Shown here piece after piece: positions 31,336-44,440 of a stretch of DNA of 64,000 nt. How positions within the stretch are numbered: the stretch's first letter is position 1; every line of letters begins with the position of its first letter. The stretch is taken from contig CAMZMU010000063.1 in assembly GCA_947311845.1 (NCBI GenBank), forward strand, positions 120,174,135 to 120,238,134. Reading direction: 5' to 3'. The translations under genes were made by a program, and so were the position numbers. This DNA is from Poa pratensis. Lineage: Eukaryota > Streptophyta > Magnoliopsida > Poales > Poaceae. The notes under the pieces were generated by a model. It searched no databases and had not been told where the DNA came from. It was given only the letters and a program-made list of their open reading frames with translations.

Positions 31336-33476
31336 TGTTGGATGTATGCCCAAAAGGCAATAATGTTTAACATCTGATTCATAATTATGCTTCATGATTC
31401 TATGCTATAACTGCGGTGACTGCTGGATATGTGATTCAGAGGAAAACTCACTCACACGTGTAGAGACATGAACAGAATAAAGTATACCCTAGTCTTACCT
31501 TTTAGACTAATTCGTTGATTGCTAGAGACCACGTTTTCCCGGTCTGGGACATTGTTTATGTCAGGATCAATGAGTGGCATATTGTTGATGGAAACAATAT
31601 GGCTGGGTAGACCCAAATCGTTGATATACTAAGAAAGATTCCAAAATGTCTTTTTGTCCTTAGTGTAATATCGCAGATGGTTATTATATGACATGTCCAT
31701 TGACCATGAGGTTATTAGGGTTGTGTATACTGGAAGAGTTACTTTGGCTCTGTCAATGGCACGGCCTTAACTGGGTGTCAAAACGGTAGTCACTGGGTAA
31801 CTCCAAGGTATGCATAATACCTAATGTTCCAAGATGCGAAATTACTCCTCTATCAAAAGAGAGATACTTCTAGGGCCCACTCGGTATGTATGATATCCAA
31901 TATGTTCTGCAGACAATGCGTGATGAAGTTACATCACGTGGGATATCGGATTACGGGAACGAGAAAAGGAAATTTACCGGTAACGAGATAGAGATATAGT
32001 GAATCATGGATTGATTCATGAAAATATCCGGAATACTTTATCTCGGTAAATTCAGTATCGCGAGTAATGGGAATGACGAATTAATAATCAACAGGTTCAA
32101 CAGAGTGTCCTTCATATAACGGTAGCAGTTATTCAGGTAGCCCATGTACCTGACCCTGGCTGGTGATTAGATGGAAACATCTAATTATAGCTACACGTTA
32201 TCGAACCTGTAGGGTAACACGCTTAAGTCAGTTCTAGTTTGTTGTGTATATGGTTGGTCTGGATACCGAGAGAGTATCACCGGAATGGTTTCTACGTGGT
32301 AGATAATATCTTTATCAGAGAGATTGGATTATGCAGACACTAGGTGTCTCGGAGTGATAGAAGTTGCTATCACTAGTCGGATTTATTCCGAAGGTTTATA
32401 TAAGAGGGAAATATTTATCCGGAGTATTTTGTCGGGGGACATTAGGTGTCCCGGATCATGTAAAAGTGTTTTATATGATAAGTAATTAATTCGGGGAATA
32501 GTCTGTAAAAGGAAATATTCAAATAAGAATTAATTAGACAAAATATTATTTAATTAAATATTAATTAATTTAATTAATAAATAATTATTGGAAAAATATA
32601 AAGGCCAATAAAAGGTGGTTGCTACATGGGCCCTAGGGCCCACATAGCAACCGCACCACCATTAGGTGGTGGTGGGCCGAGCCGTGCGAGAAGTGGGGGG
32701 ATCCCCCCATGGCCGAACCCTAGTGGGCCGCATGGCCCATGGGGGGGCGACGGACGGCGGTGGTGGCTGCAAGGGCCGGCCGGCCGGGTGGGCCCCACCT
32801 AGGTCGGTGCGGTGTGGGCCCCACCCGGGGCGGTGCGGCGGCCGGGCCCCACTTGGGGCGGTGCAAGGAAAGGAGGGGGGAGGAGAGTTTGGAGTCCAAC
32901 TCCCCCTCCCAAACCGAATTGGGCTTGGGGACTTTCCCCTTCCCCAAGTCCCTCCACCCTTTGGCCTCCTATATAAACCCCACCCCCTCCTATTTGGGGA
33001 CACATAAGTTTAGATCTCTTCTAGTTGGTTTAGAGGGAACCTCTCCGATTAGATTAGATTAGATTAGATCTAGATCTATAATCTCTCTCTCCCTCCTTCT
33101 CATGTGTTGAGATCACCTTCATATACACCAGTGGTGAGTGCTTCAAGTGTGGACGGCGAAGCCCTGCTGGACTAGTTCCGATGTACGCGTGCGAAACTCA
33201 TAGGGGTGATCCGTTGAGAAACGGTTGACTCTATCTCACTCGGTTGGATCAAGACGGGACGTGAGGAGTCTACAATGTTCTCTCGGCTAGGCTTAGTCGA
33301 GGGAGTTCTTCCACAAGCTTCATCAACATCGTCATCGACATCTCTTTCGCTTCAATGGTGTCGGTAACGATTTACAGTTGGATCAAATATGCATGTCTTG
33401 CACTTGTATCTTCATAGTAGATCCTGGCTGTTGCGTAGTTGGCGAAATTTTTGTTTTCCATGCGCGCAACCCAACA
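31336..33476 (+). repeat. 5' LTR of element B
   Basis: 2141 bp. A GC-rich zone (32690-32940) produces overlapping spurious ORFs on both strands. TATATAAA lies at 32970-32977 and a short (GATTA)n run near 33050-33068. It ends CCCAACA before the primer site. Confidence 0.85.
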
Positions 33477-36400
33477 GTGGTATCAGAGCGGTCTATGCGT
33501 ATATACATAATTTGATCTAGAGCACATGGTGTGCGGGCACCGCATAAGTTTGTGCGGGTATGTTATTGAAGTCTATATATCTTCTAACATTCAAGTTATT
33601 TATGTTGCTTCCCAATATGCGGTCTCGTCTTGTTTCCAGCGGCATAGTAAGATCTCGGACTTCTGGCAATCCGCGGACCTTCCGGCTCCTCCTAGTATGC
33701 CCGTCGGCGCCAACGAAGTGCTTCAGTAGCTTCGAATCTTATTATAGTTGGTCTCGTCGACTTGATAGCGAATGGGGCATGTGGACTAGGTCCACACGGG
33801 GGTCATGTGCTTTGGCAATCGTCTGGGTTGGGGTCCGCAACATTCATGCGATGTTGGGGCCGACAATCACCCCGCAAGGTTAATCTTGCAACATGAGTAA
33901 TTATGCTTGGTAAGGGCCGTAGGTTTTTCTTTGGGCTTTTGGAAATCCTACAGCGACGCTAAAATTGCAAGACAAACGTTAGAGGCGTCTAACTCTATTT
34001 TGCAGGACTTGTGATGTGGTATAGTCTCGAAATATTATTTTGTTGACTAACCTTGTTTTGTTGGCCGGCGTGCCGTTCTTGTTCGTCGAGCTATGGTGAT
34101 AGTGGAGGATAGGAGACGGCATGCAAATGTCGTGAACCTCGACATGGCCACACCGGTGGAGGCGCCACCGGTGGATGGAGAAAGAAGACTATACTACATC
34201 ACGAAGTGTTATTTACTTGTGCATGTTTTATATCTGTTTTCTTGCTCTTCCCTTGATTGCGCAGTAGTGTGATTATTAGGGAGATTCCTCGGTAGCTGCA
34301 AGGTTTAATTACTTGAGCTAAATTAAAAATATCAAGGAGATCGTGCTCATCCAACCGTGCCACCGTCAAACCAGGCGCTTGTCACCGTATGCCATGTATC
34401 CATGACTAATGTGTGCCAAGGGTTTGGGAGGCGGGCACGAACCGTTCTAGCAGCATGATCGGTTGGTTATCTTGACATCCAAGCATAACTAGTTATGAGT
34501 TCGGAGCACATCCATCGAAAGATGAAACGAAAGTCACGGCAGGAAGTGATTGGTCTGTTGACCTACCCGTTGTAGCTACGTTCAATGGCATGTATCCATC
34601 TATTGATCGTATGTTGAGCGTGGATTTCGTATACACTAATTTGATCATGAGGAATATCAATTTTAGTGGGAGCACATTATTAGTTTATCTTTAACTAGTG
34701 CTAGAAAAATAATTATGAACATGTCTTAGTGAACTTTAGATTGTTGTAGACCGACACACGTAACACCCGCTATTTACCTTGGTCCACTAATTTTAAGAAA
34801 ACCACTTTTCTACCTTTAGGAGTAAATATGTTGATTGGGTATGTTTCCTAAGTTTTGTACTTAGGGGTGCCAAGTATAAGTATGTCCAAGACGCTCCTCC
34901 CTCGGGGGTTGTTGTCAAAACTACTTTTGAAAGGGAAGCTCACACCTTGAAGAGTGATGAGGCTGTCTCTATCCAATGTCTTATGTTGACATGCATGGGC
35001 CATGAGTTGCAGAAGCGGTTGGATCGCATATCTGCTGAGCGACATGATCGTCGTACTCACAACCATGTTCCAGACTCAGGAGACTGAGAGTTATGAGATA
35101 ACAAAGATTTTCTGGTCATGTCAGATGGCAGAAGGAAGCTCAGCAAGCGAGCATGTAATCAAGATAATTGATTGCGGTACAAGGCTGCAGACTTTGGAAT
35201 TTTCTAATTCCAACTGAGCCAAGTACAGATTTGATGTTCGCTTCTCTTCCCCGTTTAACAACGGATTTATCATGATTCAAAACATGAGTGGGAGGAAGAA
35301 AATATTAGATGGCTCCTTGCTATGCTGAAACTGCAGAAGCTAATGTAATCAAGTTCGATTGTCGCCCAATTCGCACGCTTCAAGAAGAAGAGGAGGTTTA
35401 ATTCAGGAGAATCCTGAATACCTCTTCCGAGGAAAGGAAAGATATTGGAAGTGGAACAGTAAAAGGTTTCGGGCACTAATAAGAAGAGTTATACTTAAAT
35501 GATATTCGTTATTCTTACTAGTATCTCTGGAGTATTGATTGCGAAGAATTTTTTCTTGCGTTCAATATAAGGGCTGCAGAAAGTAAGAAGTATGGAGAAT
35601 AAAAGGTGGTGGTGTGTGCTAAGTTTGGCGCATGGACCTTCGTCCTTGGGATGAAGACGTCTCCACTTTCATTTTTCAAGTTGAAAGATTTGTGAGCTTC
35701 GGCTCAAAGTTATAAGTTCGCATGTTTGGCGATAAATATTCTTGTGAATTTATAGGACAAGTTGGTCCTTTTATCATGATAAAGAATATTGGAGATCACA
35801 CCTTTCAGGGATGATCAAGTAGCAAATCTTTTAAAGATAAGGGAATATCATTTGTTCTAAAATATTTTGTGATTGTGTTGATATCACCTTCGGGTGACAC
35901 CATCATCTTGGAGGCATCATATGCATGATGTAGGAAAATCCAAGATATTGCACATAGTGAGAAATCAACAAAAGATAAATGTTTTGGTCTGTTAATGATT
36001 TTATCATTGATGTCTAAAGTTTCACAAAAATATTTTAGATATAAAGTCTTGGTGATTATAATTATGTCTTGAAAGTTTTCAAGTCACAATCTGACTAAGT
36101 GTGACGAAGTCAGCACTAAGAATCTTCTTGTTTTTGCACAATGTTTGGCAATACTCAATTTAGAATATGTTTGCTCGCTAGGTAAATTTTAGCACAGTTA
36201 ATTGTCTTGCTTCGTGTCATTGTTTTGAAAGATAAACTATGGATGGACACGTTGGTTTTAGGTACTAAAAGTTTCTGAAATATTGGAACTTGGTCCTAAG
36301 ATAAAGGACAAAAGAATTTCATTGTCTCTTGCCTCATGTCATTGTTTTGAAAGATAAACTTTGGGGACATGATGAATTTAGGTTCTGAGATTTTCTGAAA

Positions 36401-38260
36401 GATGAAATTCGATCCTAATAGTAAAAGATAATTATTTACTTTGTTGGTTGTTCCAATAAGTTAATTGGAAGTCCTCTTATAACACCACATAAGTAACAAT
36501 GTTTTGTTACTAAGATAGATGTGATTCATAAGGAATTTATTCCTTGTTGAATTCAGTGGGAGGATGGCGATTCTTGAAGAGATTATTGAATCTTCGGAAA
36601 TAGTTATCAGAAGTTGTGCAGGCGGAAGCAATTCCAATTGACAATTATTTTAGACTAATACCGAGAGTCATTGCAATATGAGCATGATTTCTTGTCAAGA
36701 AATAATCACTTAACAAGATAAAGAGCATATGAGTTTCTGGGAAACTTGAGTAAATATGCTAAGACAAAGTAATAAAGATAAGGTGCTATAGTATCAAAAC
36801 CTTCATGACTTAGAGTCATATTAATTAGTAAATATCATAAAGTTCGAGTTGAAAAACTTGAAGGAATTCCTATTGGAATATTTGATCATAAAGCTTGTTT
36901 TGTCATAAATAATTTTATGACAAATTCAAGAGTTGACTACTCAGGATCATATGATCTGTAGCACGGCTTTGATGATCTAAATGAGACTAGTAGATTTGTA
37001 TGAGATATTAACAAAGTATATTCCTCTAAGGAAAAATTTATCGAGTATGTGTACGATCTACAACTCGAGGGCTTTGTTAAATGAATACAATACTAGTTAT
37101 TTGATGAGTATGTTTGTATAAGATGTTAACAAAACAAATTCCTTTGAAGGAAAATTTATCGAGGATGTGTACTGGGTACAGCCCGAGGGTTTTGTTAAAT
37201 GAATACACAACTTGTCATTAAAAGTATTTCTGTGGTGGCAGACAAATGATGATATGAAGATTGGATTAGTTTTGTAATTATGTGAAGTAAAACAAGCAAT
37301 GTTTGACTTCATAGGAAATTGCAAAGTTCTTAAAAGTTAGTGAGAGCTATTTTTTTGTGGTATTCAAATTATTTTGGAAACCATTAAAATACATCATTTG
37401 ATAGAATATGTGTATCATTGAAAAGTTGTTCAATGATACGTATGGAGCAAGGAATTAGTTTCATGACAGGATGTATCCTGGTAATGATGTAAAATTCGAA
37501 ACATGAGAGAACTAGGTTCTTATAAAGGATAAGGAAATTCATATGCAAGAACCATGATAGCATATCAATGGTGAGCATGATCAAATGATTCTATCATTTT
37601 ATCATCATGGGAATTTCCTGAATAATGCATTCTTGGATTCGAATATCAAGTGATAATGGAAATTGTTGGCAATTTGACTTTGTAACAAAAGTTTAATTGA
37701 CTCCAATTTTATAAAGTATTCTCTAAATGATGTTTTGAAGAAATTCTAAAGAGAATATTGAAATGTAAGAGTTTTGGACAAAGACTTATGAGATAAGCAT
37801 AAAGGATAAACCAAGGATAAAACATGATCTTATGATTTTGTGAAATAGTAAGGGTTAGGATGCTTAATTAATTTTGAGCATAGATAAATGTTATGTAACA
37901 CTACAACAAGTCGCAGTGACAGTGGGAGCTTAAATGATTCCAAAAGGGTTATCGGTTCATTGAATGAACTAGGTGTGGTTTTTTACAAAAGAAGCAACAA
38001 TGTTGTGAGAACATCAGAACTATTTTTTTAGTTAGAGTACCAAGGTTTCACCTTGAATGGCCCAGACTGCATTTGATCGTATGACCAAGGAGATTATGAT
38101 AGAAAAGAGTTTTTCTGCATAATGCAGAAAGTTCACACAGCCCCGAAAGAGTCTGATGACATATGTCTACCACAGGAAAGGAAGCATGAGAAACCATCTG
38201 TTTCACCCAGATGTTAAGTCTTGTGCAAATAGTTAATTGCCTATTGTGCAAGTAGGAGAC
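33477..38260 (+). pseudogene. Internal region of B: eroded copia coding sequence
   Basis: No intact gene. A reverse-transcriptase relic is readable near 37138-37195 (EGKFIEDVYWVQPEGFVK, compare the copia QPEGF motif), and a diverged duplicate of it lies about 118 bp upstream (37004 on). A second duplicated block of about 122 bp spacing begins at 36215 and 36337 (TGTCATTGTTTTGAAAGATA). The region is AT-rich with many stops, so B is a large retrotransposon derivative that needed helper proteins. The purine-rich CAAGTAGGAGAC before 38261 may be its tract. Confidence 0.6.
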
Positions 38261-38923
38261 TGTTGGATGTATGCCCAAAAGGCAATAAAGTTTAACATCT
38301 GATTCATAATTATGCTTCATGATTCTATGCTATAACTGCGGTGACTGCTGGATATGTGATTTAGAGGAAAACTCACTCGCACGTGTAGAGACATGAACAG
38401 AATAAAGTATACCCTAGTCTTGCCTTTTAGACTAATTCATTGATTGCTAGAGACCACGTTTTCCTGGTCTGGGACATTGTTTATGTCAGCATCAATGAGT
38501 GGCATATTGTTGGTGGAAACAATATGGCTGGGTTGACCCAAATCGTTGATATGCTAAGAAAGATTCCAAAGTGTCTTTTTGTCCTTAGTGCAATATCGCA
38601 GATGGTTATTATATGACATGTCCATTGACCATGAGGATATTAGGATTGTGTATACAGGAAGAGTTACTTTGGCTCTGTCAACGGCATGGCCGTAACTGGG
38701 TGTCAAAACGGCAGTCACTGGGTAACTCCAAGTTATGCATAATACCTAATGTTCCAAGATGGGAAATTACTCCTCTATCAAAAGAGAGATACTTCCGGGG
38801 CCCACTCGGTATGTATGATATCCAATATGTTCTGCAGACAATGCGTGAGAAGTTACATCACGTGGGATATCGGATTATGGGAACGAGAAAAGGAAATTTA
38901 CCGGTAACGAGATAGACGGGGAT

Positions 38924-40648
38924 TGATGCATGTAAAATGCATACATGAACTTTGCACTTTAATTGCTTATATTCCAATCATATTTGCATCATATAAGGGT
39001 TATATCAATGTTTTATAATGATTTTTGGGAATATTCATTTATTCCCTATTTTTATGGAATTAACCCTGCACAGGCAGAAAACCCCGTTTTCTTATTTTAA
39101 TGTTTCAGGGACCCAAACGTCAACGAAATCACCTGGAAATTTACGGGCGTCAATATTTGGAAGGAAAAGGACCTGTGGGCGAAGGAAGCGAACAAACGGA
39201 GGTCCGAGGACCAAACGGGGGTGGCCCACGCGGCCAGGTACTGTGGCCACGTGGGGCCCACTCGTTTGGCCCTCGTGGCTCCATTGCCGTCGATCTTCGC
39301 TCCACCGACATAGTTTTGACCTAAAAACGCCTATAAAAAAGGTCCCCCAACGTTCTCTGGAAGGAGCGCCGCACAAACACAGAAACACGAAACGGAGATC
39401 AGGAGCTGCAGATTGGAGGGGGAAAACTCCGGCGGGGCGCTGCGGCGTGGTCTCCATCTTCTCCACCGACTTCTCCACCGTCTCCATGATGAAGAGGGAG
39501 TAGTCCACCTCTGGACTATGGGTTTGTGGAAGTAACTTATGTATCTCTCCTCTCTTGAGCTTCACTAATTAGCACGTATGAGCTGCTGAACATGATTACG
39601 GTCACCGTTGTAATACCTTTGTGGTGGATCTTTATGAGTTAATATATGTTTGAGATTGCAATGTTTGTTTCAGTTATGAGTATAGATGCATATTATGTAC
39701 CCCGTTCTTGTCTACTTGTTTTGATCAAGCATGTTTATGAGAGCGTGTGTGGGGGAACGTGCGCATTAGTTGGAGTAACGGGGGGTGGCTAGTGCAGTGA
39801 ACGTGAGAGAAAGTTCTGCGATCCACTTTGGTATCTTTACCTTACTTTGTTGCCTCACTAGGGAAAAACTAAAATACCATGCTACCGGGGATGTGGGCGT
39901 GACCATTGCCACTACTCCATGACTAGATCTAGCATGTTCTTATTTTCACTTCATGTCATGATACTTAATGCTATACTCTGAGTTATCTTAATTACTGAGG
40001 TGTTATGATTTAGTTCGCATCTTGGTGGAGTATAAGAGAGGTTAATAACCAAAAGATCTCTATGTTAGGACGTGGTGCCCATATATCTAAGTAACTTGTT
40101 ATCAAACCCTGTGTTGCAATCGCATATGTTAAATGTGTGTGTTCCATTGTCTACCACTTTATAAAGAGAGAGTGCATTTGTGAAACCATGAACCCCAGTC
40201 CATTTTTAATCATAAGAAACACCTTTCCAACACCATATACCACTTTTCTATTTTCAGCCATCATTAAATCCGAAAATACAAAAATACTTTTCATCTTGCA
40301 TACATCATTCAAAAACCCAAAAATATCATTTATCATTACATCCACCATCATTGCATATTTATTTCTTTTTGCATTGCATAACTATCCTGATATCATTCTT
40401 ACACCTTGTGCTTGACAACCACAGGTGAGGTTGAGGACCAAAACATCTAACCTTGTTTTGTAGGTAACCAAAAGAAGGATAAGAAGATAAATCTACCACT
40501 TCAGATTCCCCGAGAGTTCGATATTAAACCCTCGAGTCACCCCTCGTGGGGAAAACTGTCTTCCACTTACTATACACTCTGCACTTGGAGTCTCAACCTA
40601 ATCCCGTTTATTTGTGCAGGCATCAAGACTTGCTCTTCGGGATCATCA
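38924..40648 (+). repeat. 5' LTR of element C
   Basis: 1725 bp. TATAAAAAA box at 39332. ORFs inside it (for example around 39018-39503) differ between the two LTRs by frame-changing indels, so they are not genes. Confidence 0.85.
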
Positions 40649-40914
40649 AGACGTTTTCTGGCGCCGTTGCCGGGGAATCGTAGCTGAGAGATTTATCCAA
40701 GGGTGTGCATCATCGCATTCATCTCACAACAAAGTCAACGTCACCAACTTGTGCTAACACCTAAGCTTGGGGAGGTTGCACCTACGTGAGCACCATCTTA
40801 TCCATCTTTACTTACAAAGCAATTTATTTGTTTTGTTAGTGTCATTGCATATCATATCATATTTATTTCTGTTTTGCATAAAAAATCAAAAATACCAAAA
40901 AAAAACTTGCTAAA

Positions 40915-41757
40915 ATGAATCCTAGTGCTGAGATGAACAACTTTGGTCAATACTATGGAGAGTCATTCATGGATGCTTGGTATAGAATTAAGGACACTAG
41001 TAAAAATGGTGTCATTAAATATACTCCTGCAACTGTGATAAGAAACTTCTATAAAGGTATAGATGGCTGGTCGAAATGTTTTCTAGACTCATTGACTAGT
41101 GGAAAATTTGCTTCTGGAAATCCCTCACATGCTAATAATTTGATGGAAAATTTATTTGGGAATTCTATAGAATCCAAATATGAAACTGGGATCAAACAAC
41201 TAAAAGCTTCTATGGATAGGTCAACTTTATGTCTACAAACTTATGTGGAGGACTATCCTACTAAAAATGATTTGCATTCATTTATCCTTCATACCAAGTC
41301 TAGGATGAAAAAGACAAATAACACTCTTTCTGGAATCTCTTTGAAAATGGAAACAATATTGAACTATGCCAAGTCTAAAAAGAAGTTGACTAGGGAATTG
41401 AATGAAAGAATATCTTCTATGCTGGAACCTTTAGATAGGGATATTAAGAATCATGTTGAAGAGGAGGATGACCTCCAAATAGCCTTGAATCTTGCTTTAA
41501 AGAAAAGGAATGAGAATCTTGCTTGGGAAGAAGTTGAGGAAGTTAAAATGCTTAATGAAGTCAAGGATCCTTTGCTTGACTTAGAAAATTGTAGCTTGCA
41601 TGAATTAATATCTATCTTACAAAAATTTGCAAGTGATCCTTCCATCAACACTAACCAAGCAGGTTTTGGTTCTTATATTGCTAATCATGTCTTGAAAGAA
41701 AAGATTGCTAGGTACAACCAAGAGGCTATGATACCACCTAAGCTTTGGGATATGTGA
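40915..41757 (+). CDS. Truncated gag-like ORF of element C
   Basis: 280 residues from ATG 40915, after an A-rich leader. The first 70 residues (YGESFMDAWYRIKD, then VIRNFYKGIDGWSKCFLDSL) align in style with the second half of an Athila gag core (compare GESIAQAWGRLK in D). The usual N-terminal half of gag is missing. The remainder is helical and charged and ends PPKLWDM before a TGA at 41755-41757. No zinc knuckle. The same frame continues directly into the protease. Role: capsid-like, probably defective. Confidence 0.65.
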   Translation: MNPSAEMNNFGQYYGESFMDAWYRIKDTSKNGVIKYTPATVIRNFYKGIDGWSKCFLDSLTSGKFASGNPSHANNLMENLFGNSIESKYETGIKQLKASMDRSTLCLQTYVEDYPTKNDLHSFILHTKSRMKKTNNTLSGISLKMETILNYAKSKKKLTRELNERISSMLEPLDRDIKNHVEEEDDLQIALNLALKKRNENLAWEEVEEVKMLNEVKDPLLDLENCSLHELISILQKFASDPSINTNQAGFGSYIANHVLKEKIARYNQEAMIPPKLWDM

Positions 41758-42183
41758 ATACCTAAGGTACTAGTAACTATTGGAAAAGAGACACACCATG
41801 CCATACTTGATCTAGGATCTAGTGTCTCTGTTTTATCTAAAGAACTATATGAAGTGCTTGAATTGAAAAATCTTGAAAAATGCTCTATTGAACTAGCACT
41901 TGCTGATGACTCTATTAAACATGCTTTGGGAAAAGTAAGTGATGTTATGGTAGAGTTACATATGACTTTTGTGCCTGTGGATTTTCTAATCATGGACATG
42001 GGGAGTAAAACCTCTAGTCCTATTATTCTTGGAAGACCTTTTCTTCGTACCACAGGTGCTATCATTGATTCAAAGGAAGGGAATGTAAAGTTTCAGTTTC
42101 CACACAAGAAGTGCATGGAACACTTTCCAAGGAAGAGGGAACCACCAAAGTTCAAGCTCCCTCATGAGCTTCGTCCACAATAA
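41758..42183 (+). CDS. Athila-like aspartic protease of element C
   Basis: 141 codons in frame with the preceding gag-like ORF, entered only by reading through TGA 41755-41757 or from an internal ATG (42002 or earlier non-ATG). Active site LDLGSSVSVLSKELYEVL near 41808. The later words LADDSIKHALGK, FVPVDFLIMDM and PIILGRPFLRTTGAIID are typical of Athila-lineage retropepsins. It ends at TAA 42181-42183 and no reverse transcriptase follows. It would cleave the gag polyprotein. Confidence 0.7.
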   Translation: MPKVLVTIGKETHHAILDLGSSVSVLSKELYEVLELKNLEKCSIELALADDSIKHALGKVSDVMVELHMTFVPVDFLIMDMGSKTSSPIILGRPFLRTTGAIIDSKEGNVKFQFPHKKCMEHFPRKREPPKFKLPHELRPQ

Positions 42184-42199
42184 ACAACAAGTAAGAAGC

Positions 42200-42243
42200 C
42201 TAGCTATATGGCTATAAAGAAAGCGCTTTGCGGGAGGCAACCC
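42200..42243 (+). other. Conserved structured block after the coding region (C)
   Basis: CCTAGCTATATGGCTATAAA, then GAAAGCGCTTTGCGGGAGGC and AACCC. It contains AGCC/GGCT arms, the palindrome AAGCGCTT (42221-42228) and GGGAGGCAACCC. Nearly the same block is in element D at 46896-46940. Confidence 0.7.
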
Positions 42244-42702
42244 GGTTATTTTTGTGTGTGATTTTTCTTTGTGTCCTCTTGCTGTAACAAGAGATTTGGT
42301 GTCTAGTTAGGTTCTGGAGTTTTTAATAAAGTGCCAAGTTTTACCCTTTTTGGTTTGAAAAAGTTGCTTATAGCGTTCGGAGATTTTATTCCTGCACGAG
42401 TCAGTGCACGGTATGATTTTTAATTCTTATTCTGTAACTCCGAATGAGCTCATATTTGAACTGTAGTTGCAACTTTTCATCCTCTGTATGCATGAATTGT
42501 TTCGGAATTTTTCGAGAAAGTTTGGTAGGGTAGAAAAATACGTTTTGCTGCTGCTGTTTTTCTGGACAGATTTGTCCCATTTTGTTTGATGCATGCTTTG
42601 AGCTTTTAAGTTGAATATTTTTGATCCAATTGAGTTTATGAGTAGGCATACAACATTATACACTTTCTGGACATGTCATATGAATTTTTGTTCAAGGATT
42701 AT

Positions 42703-44044
42703 TGATACGTCTCAAACGTATCCATAATTTCTGATGTTCCACGCTTATATTATACCATTTGCTACATGTTTTATATACACTTCATATCACTTTTATGCAT
42801 TTTATGGGACTAACCTATTAACAAGATGCCGAAGTGCCAGTTCCCTGTTTTCTGCTGTTTTTGATTCCAGAAAAGTACTTCTGCGAATATTCTCGGAATT
42901 GCACGAAACAAAAGGCCAAGTCCCTATTTTTCCAACACGTACACGGAGTCCGAAGGAGAGACGAAGGGGAGCCACGAGGTGGCCAAACCACCTGGCGGCG
43001 CGGCCCCCCCTTCTGCCGTGCCAGCTGGTGAGGAGGCCCACCTCGGGCTCCACCGACGTTGCCCCTTTGCTATTTATTCCCCCGAGGCGTAAACCCTAAA
43101 AAACCAAGCCAATTTCCACGAAGAGTTCCGCAGCGCCGCCGCCATCGACGACAAGTTTCGGGGACAGAATCTCTGTTCCGGCACGCCGTCGGGACGGGGA
43201 AGTGCCCCGGAGTCATCTCCATCGACACCACCGCCATCTTCATCGCCGCTGCTGACTCCCATGATGAGGAGGGAGTAGTTCTCCCCCGAGGCTGAGGGCT
43301 CTACCGGTAGCTATGTGGTTTACCTCTCTCTCCCATGGTGTGATCTTTATGTGATCATGAGTATTGCTAGTATCGCTGAATTCATATGTAATGTTTATGC
43401 TACTCAAGTGATTGTATCTAGTTCCCGGAGTCATTGTGACAACACGGTATCAAGGTGACAGTGTGGGCACTTGTGTGTGACTCTATGAATAATTTAGATA
43501 TCTATCATGGCTTGTTCTTGGGAACTGTGGTGTTTGTTTACTTAGACTTTGAGGAGTGCTTTTGCAGCCCTACACGTAGTACTCTTGTGTTATCAAGAAG
43601 GAGAATAATCCCGAGTATCATTTACTTGTATTCAGTTGTGCTAACATGTTGAGAGGTACCACTAGTGAAAGTATGTTCCCTAGGCCTTCTTTCTAAGCAT
43701 TGAAACACCGTTTACAACCAGTTCTGCTACATGTTTGCTTGCTGCCATTTTTATTCCAGATTGCAATTACCACTTATAATCATCCATATTACTTGTATTT
43801 CACTATCTCTTCGCCGAACTAGTGCACCTATACATCTGACAAGTGTATTGGGTGTGTTGGGGACACAAGAGACTTCTTGTATATTAATTGCAGGGTTGCT
43901 TAAGAGGGATATCTTTGACCTCTACCTCCCTGAGTTCGATAAACCTTGGGTGATTCACTTAAGGGAAACTTGCTGCTGTTCTACAAACCTCTGCTCTTGG
44001 AGGCCCAACACTGTCTACAAGAATAGAATCGTGCGTAGACATCA
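42703..44044 (+). repeat. 5' LTR of element D
   Basis: 1342 bp; by eye about a dozen substitutions and a few 1-2 bp length differences from the 3' LTR. Confidence 0.9.
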
Positions 44045-44217
44045 AGCTATTTTCTGGCGCCGTTGCCGGGGAGGTAAGGTAAAAGGTATTCACATCCTCT
44101 GGCTACTAAGCTATTTTCTAGTGTTGTTGCTAGTGTGTGAGTGCTCGAAGGTATCTCCTTTAGATTCTGTAATTTTATCTTTTTGTTTCTTGTTTTTATT
44201 TTCACTAGTTAGGCTTA

Positions 44218-44415
44218 ATGGAAAACAACAAAAAAATTAGAGATCTCTATGAACTTTATATGGAATTAGGACATGATGCTTTTGAAGAGAAAATTAAAAA
44301 ACCTATGGAGGCTTGTTTGCATAATAGTGGTAGTAATGTTATTAGTATAAATTCTTTGGAAACCATTATTGCTAAGGCTGTGGAAAACCTAAGCTTGGGG
44401 AAGCTAGTTATATGA
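44218..44415 (+). CDS. Short leader ORF of element D
   Basis: 65 residues, MENNKKIRDLYELYMELGHD onward, acidic and helical, ending at TGA 44413-44415. It lies 26 bp before the gag ATG and in a different frame. It may be the N-terminal part of gag separated by a frameshift, or an upstream ORF. No known domain. It overlaps one copy of the AAGCTTGGGG motif (44391). Confidence 0.4.
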   Translation: MENNKKIRDLYELYMELGHDAFEEKIKKPMEACLHNSGSNVISINSLETIIAKAVENLSLGKLVI

Positions 44416-44440
44416 AAATAATCTTTTTTGCTCCTCAGCC

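Noticed and set aside
32662..33007. Long ORFs on both strands (about 113 codons)
   Set aside because: They lie in the GC-rich part of the B LTR, overlap in several frames, and differ by frameshifts in the other LTR (55266-55695).
39018..39565. ORFs of 157-161 codons on both strands
   Set aside because: Inside the C LTR; the copy in the other LTR (53082-53546) has indels that change the frame, so no coding constraint.
42734..43099. 120-codon ORF repeated at 49733-50095
   Set aside because: Part of the D LTR leader region; no similarity to a protein, and repeated only because LTRs are duplicated.
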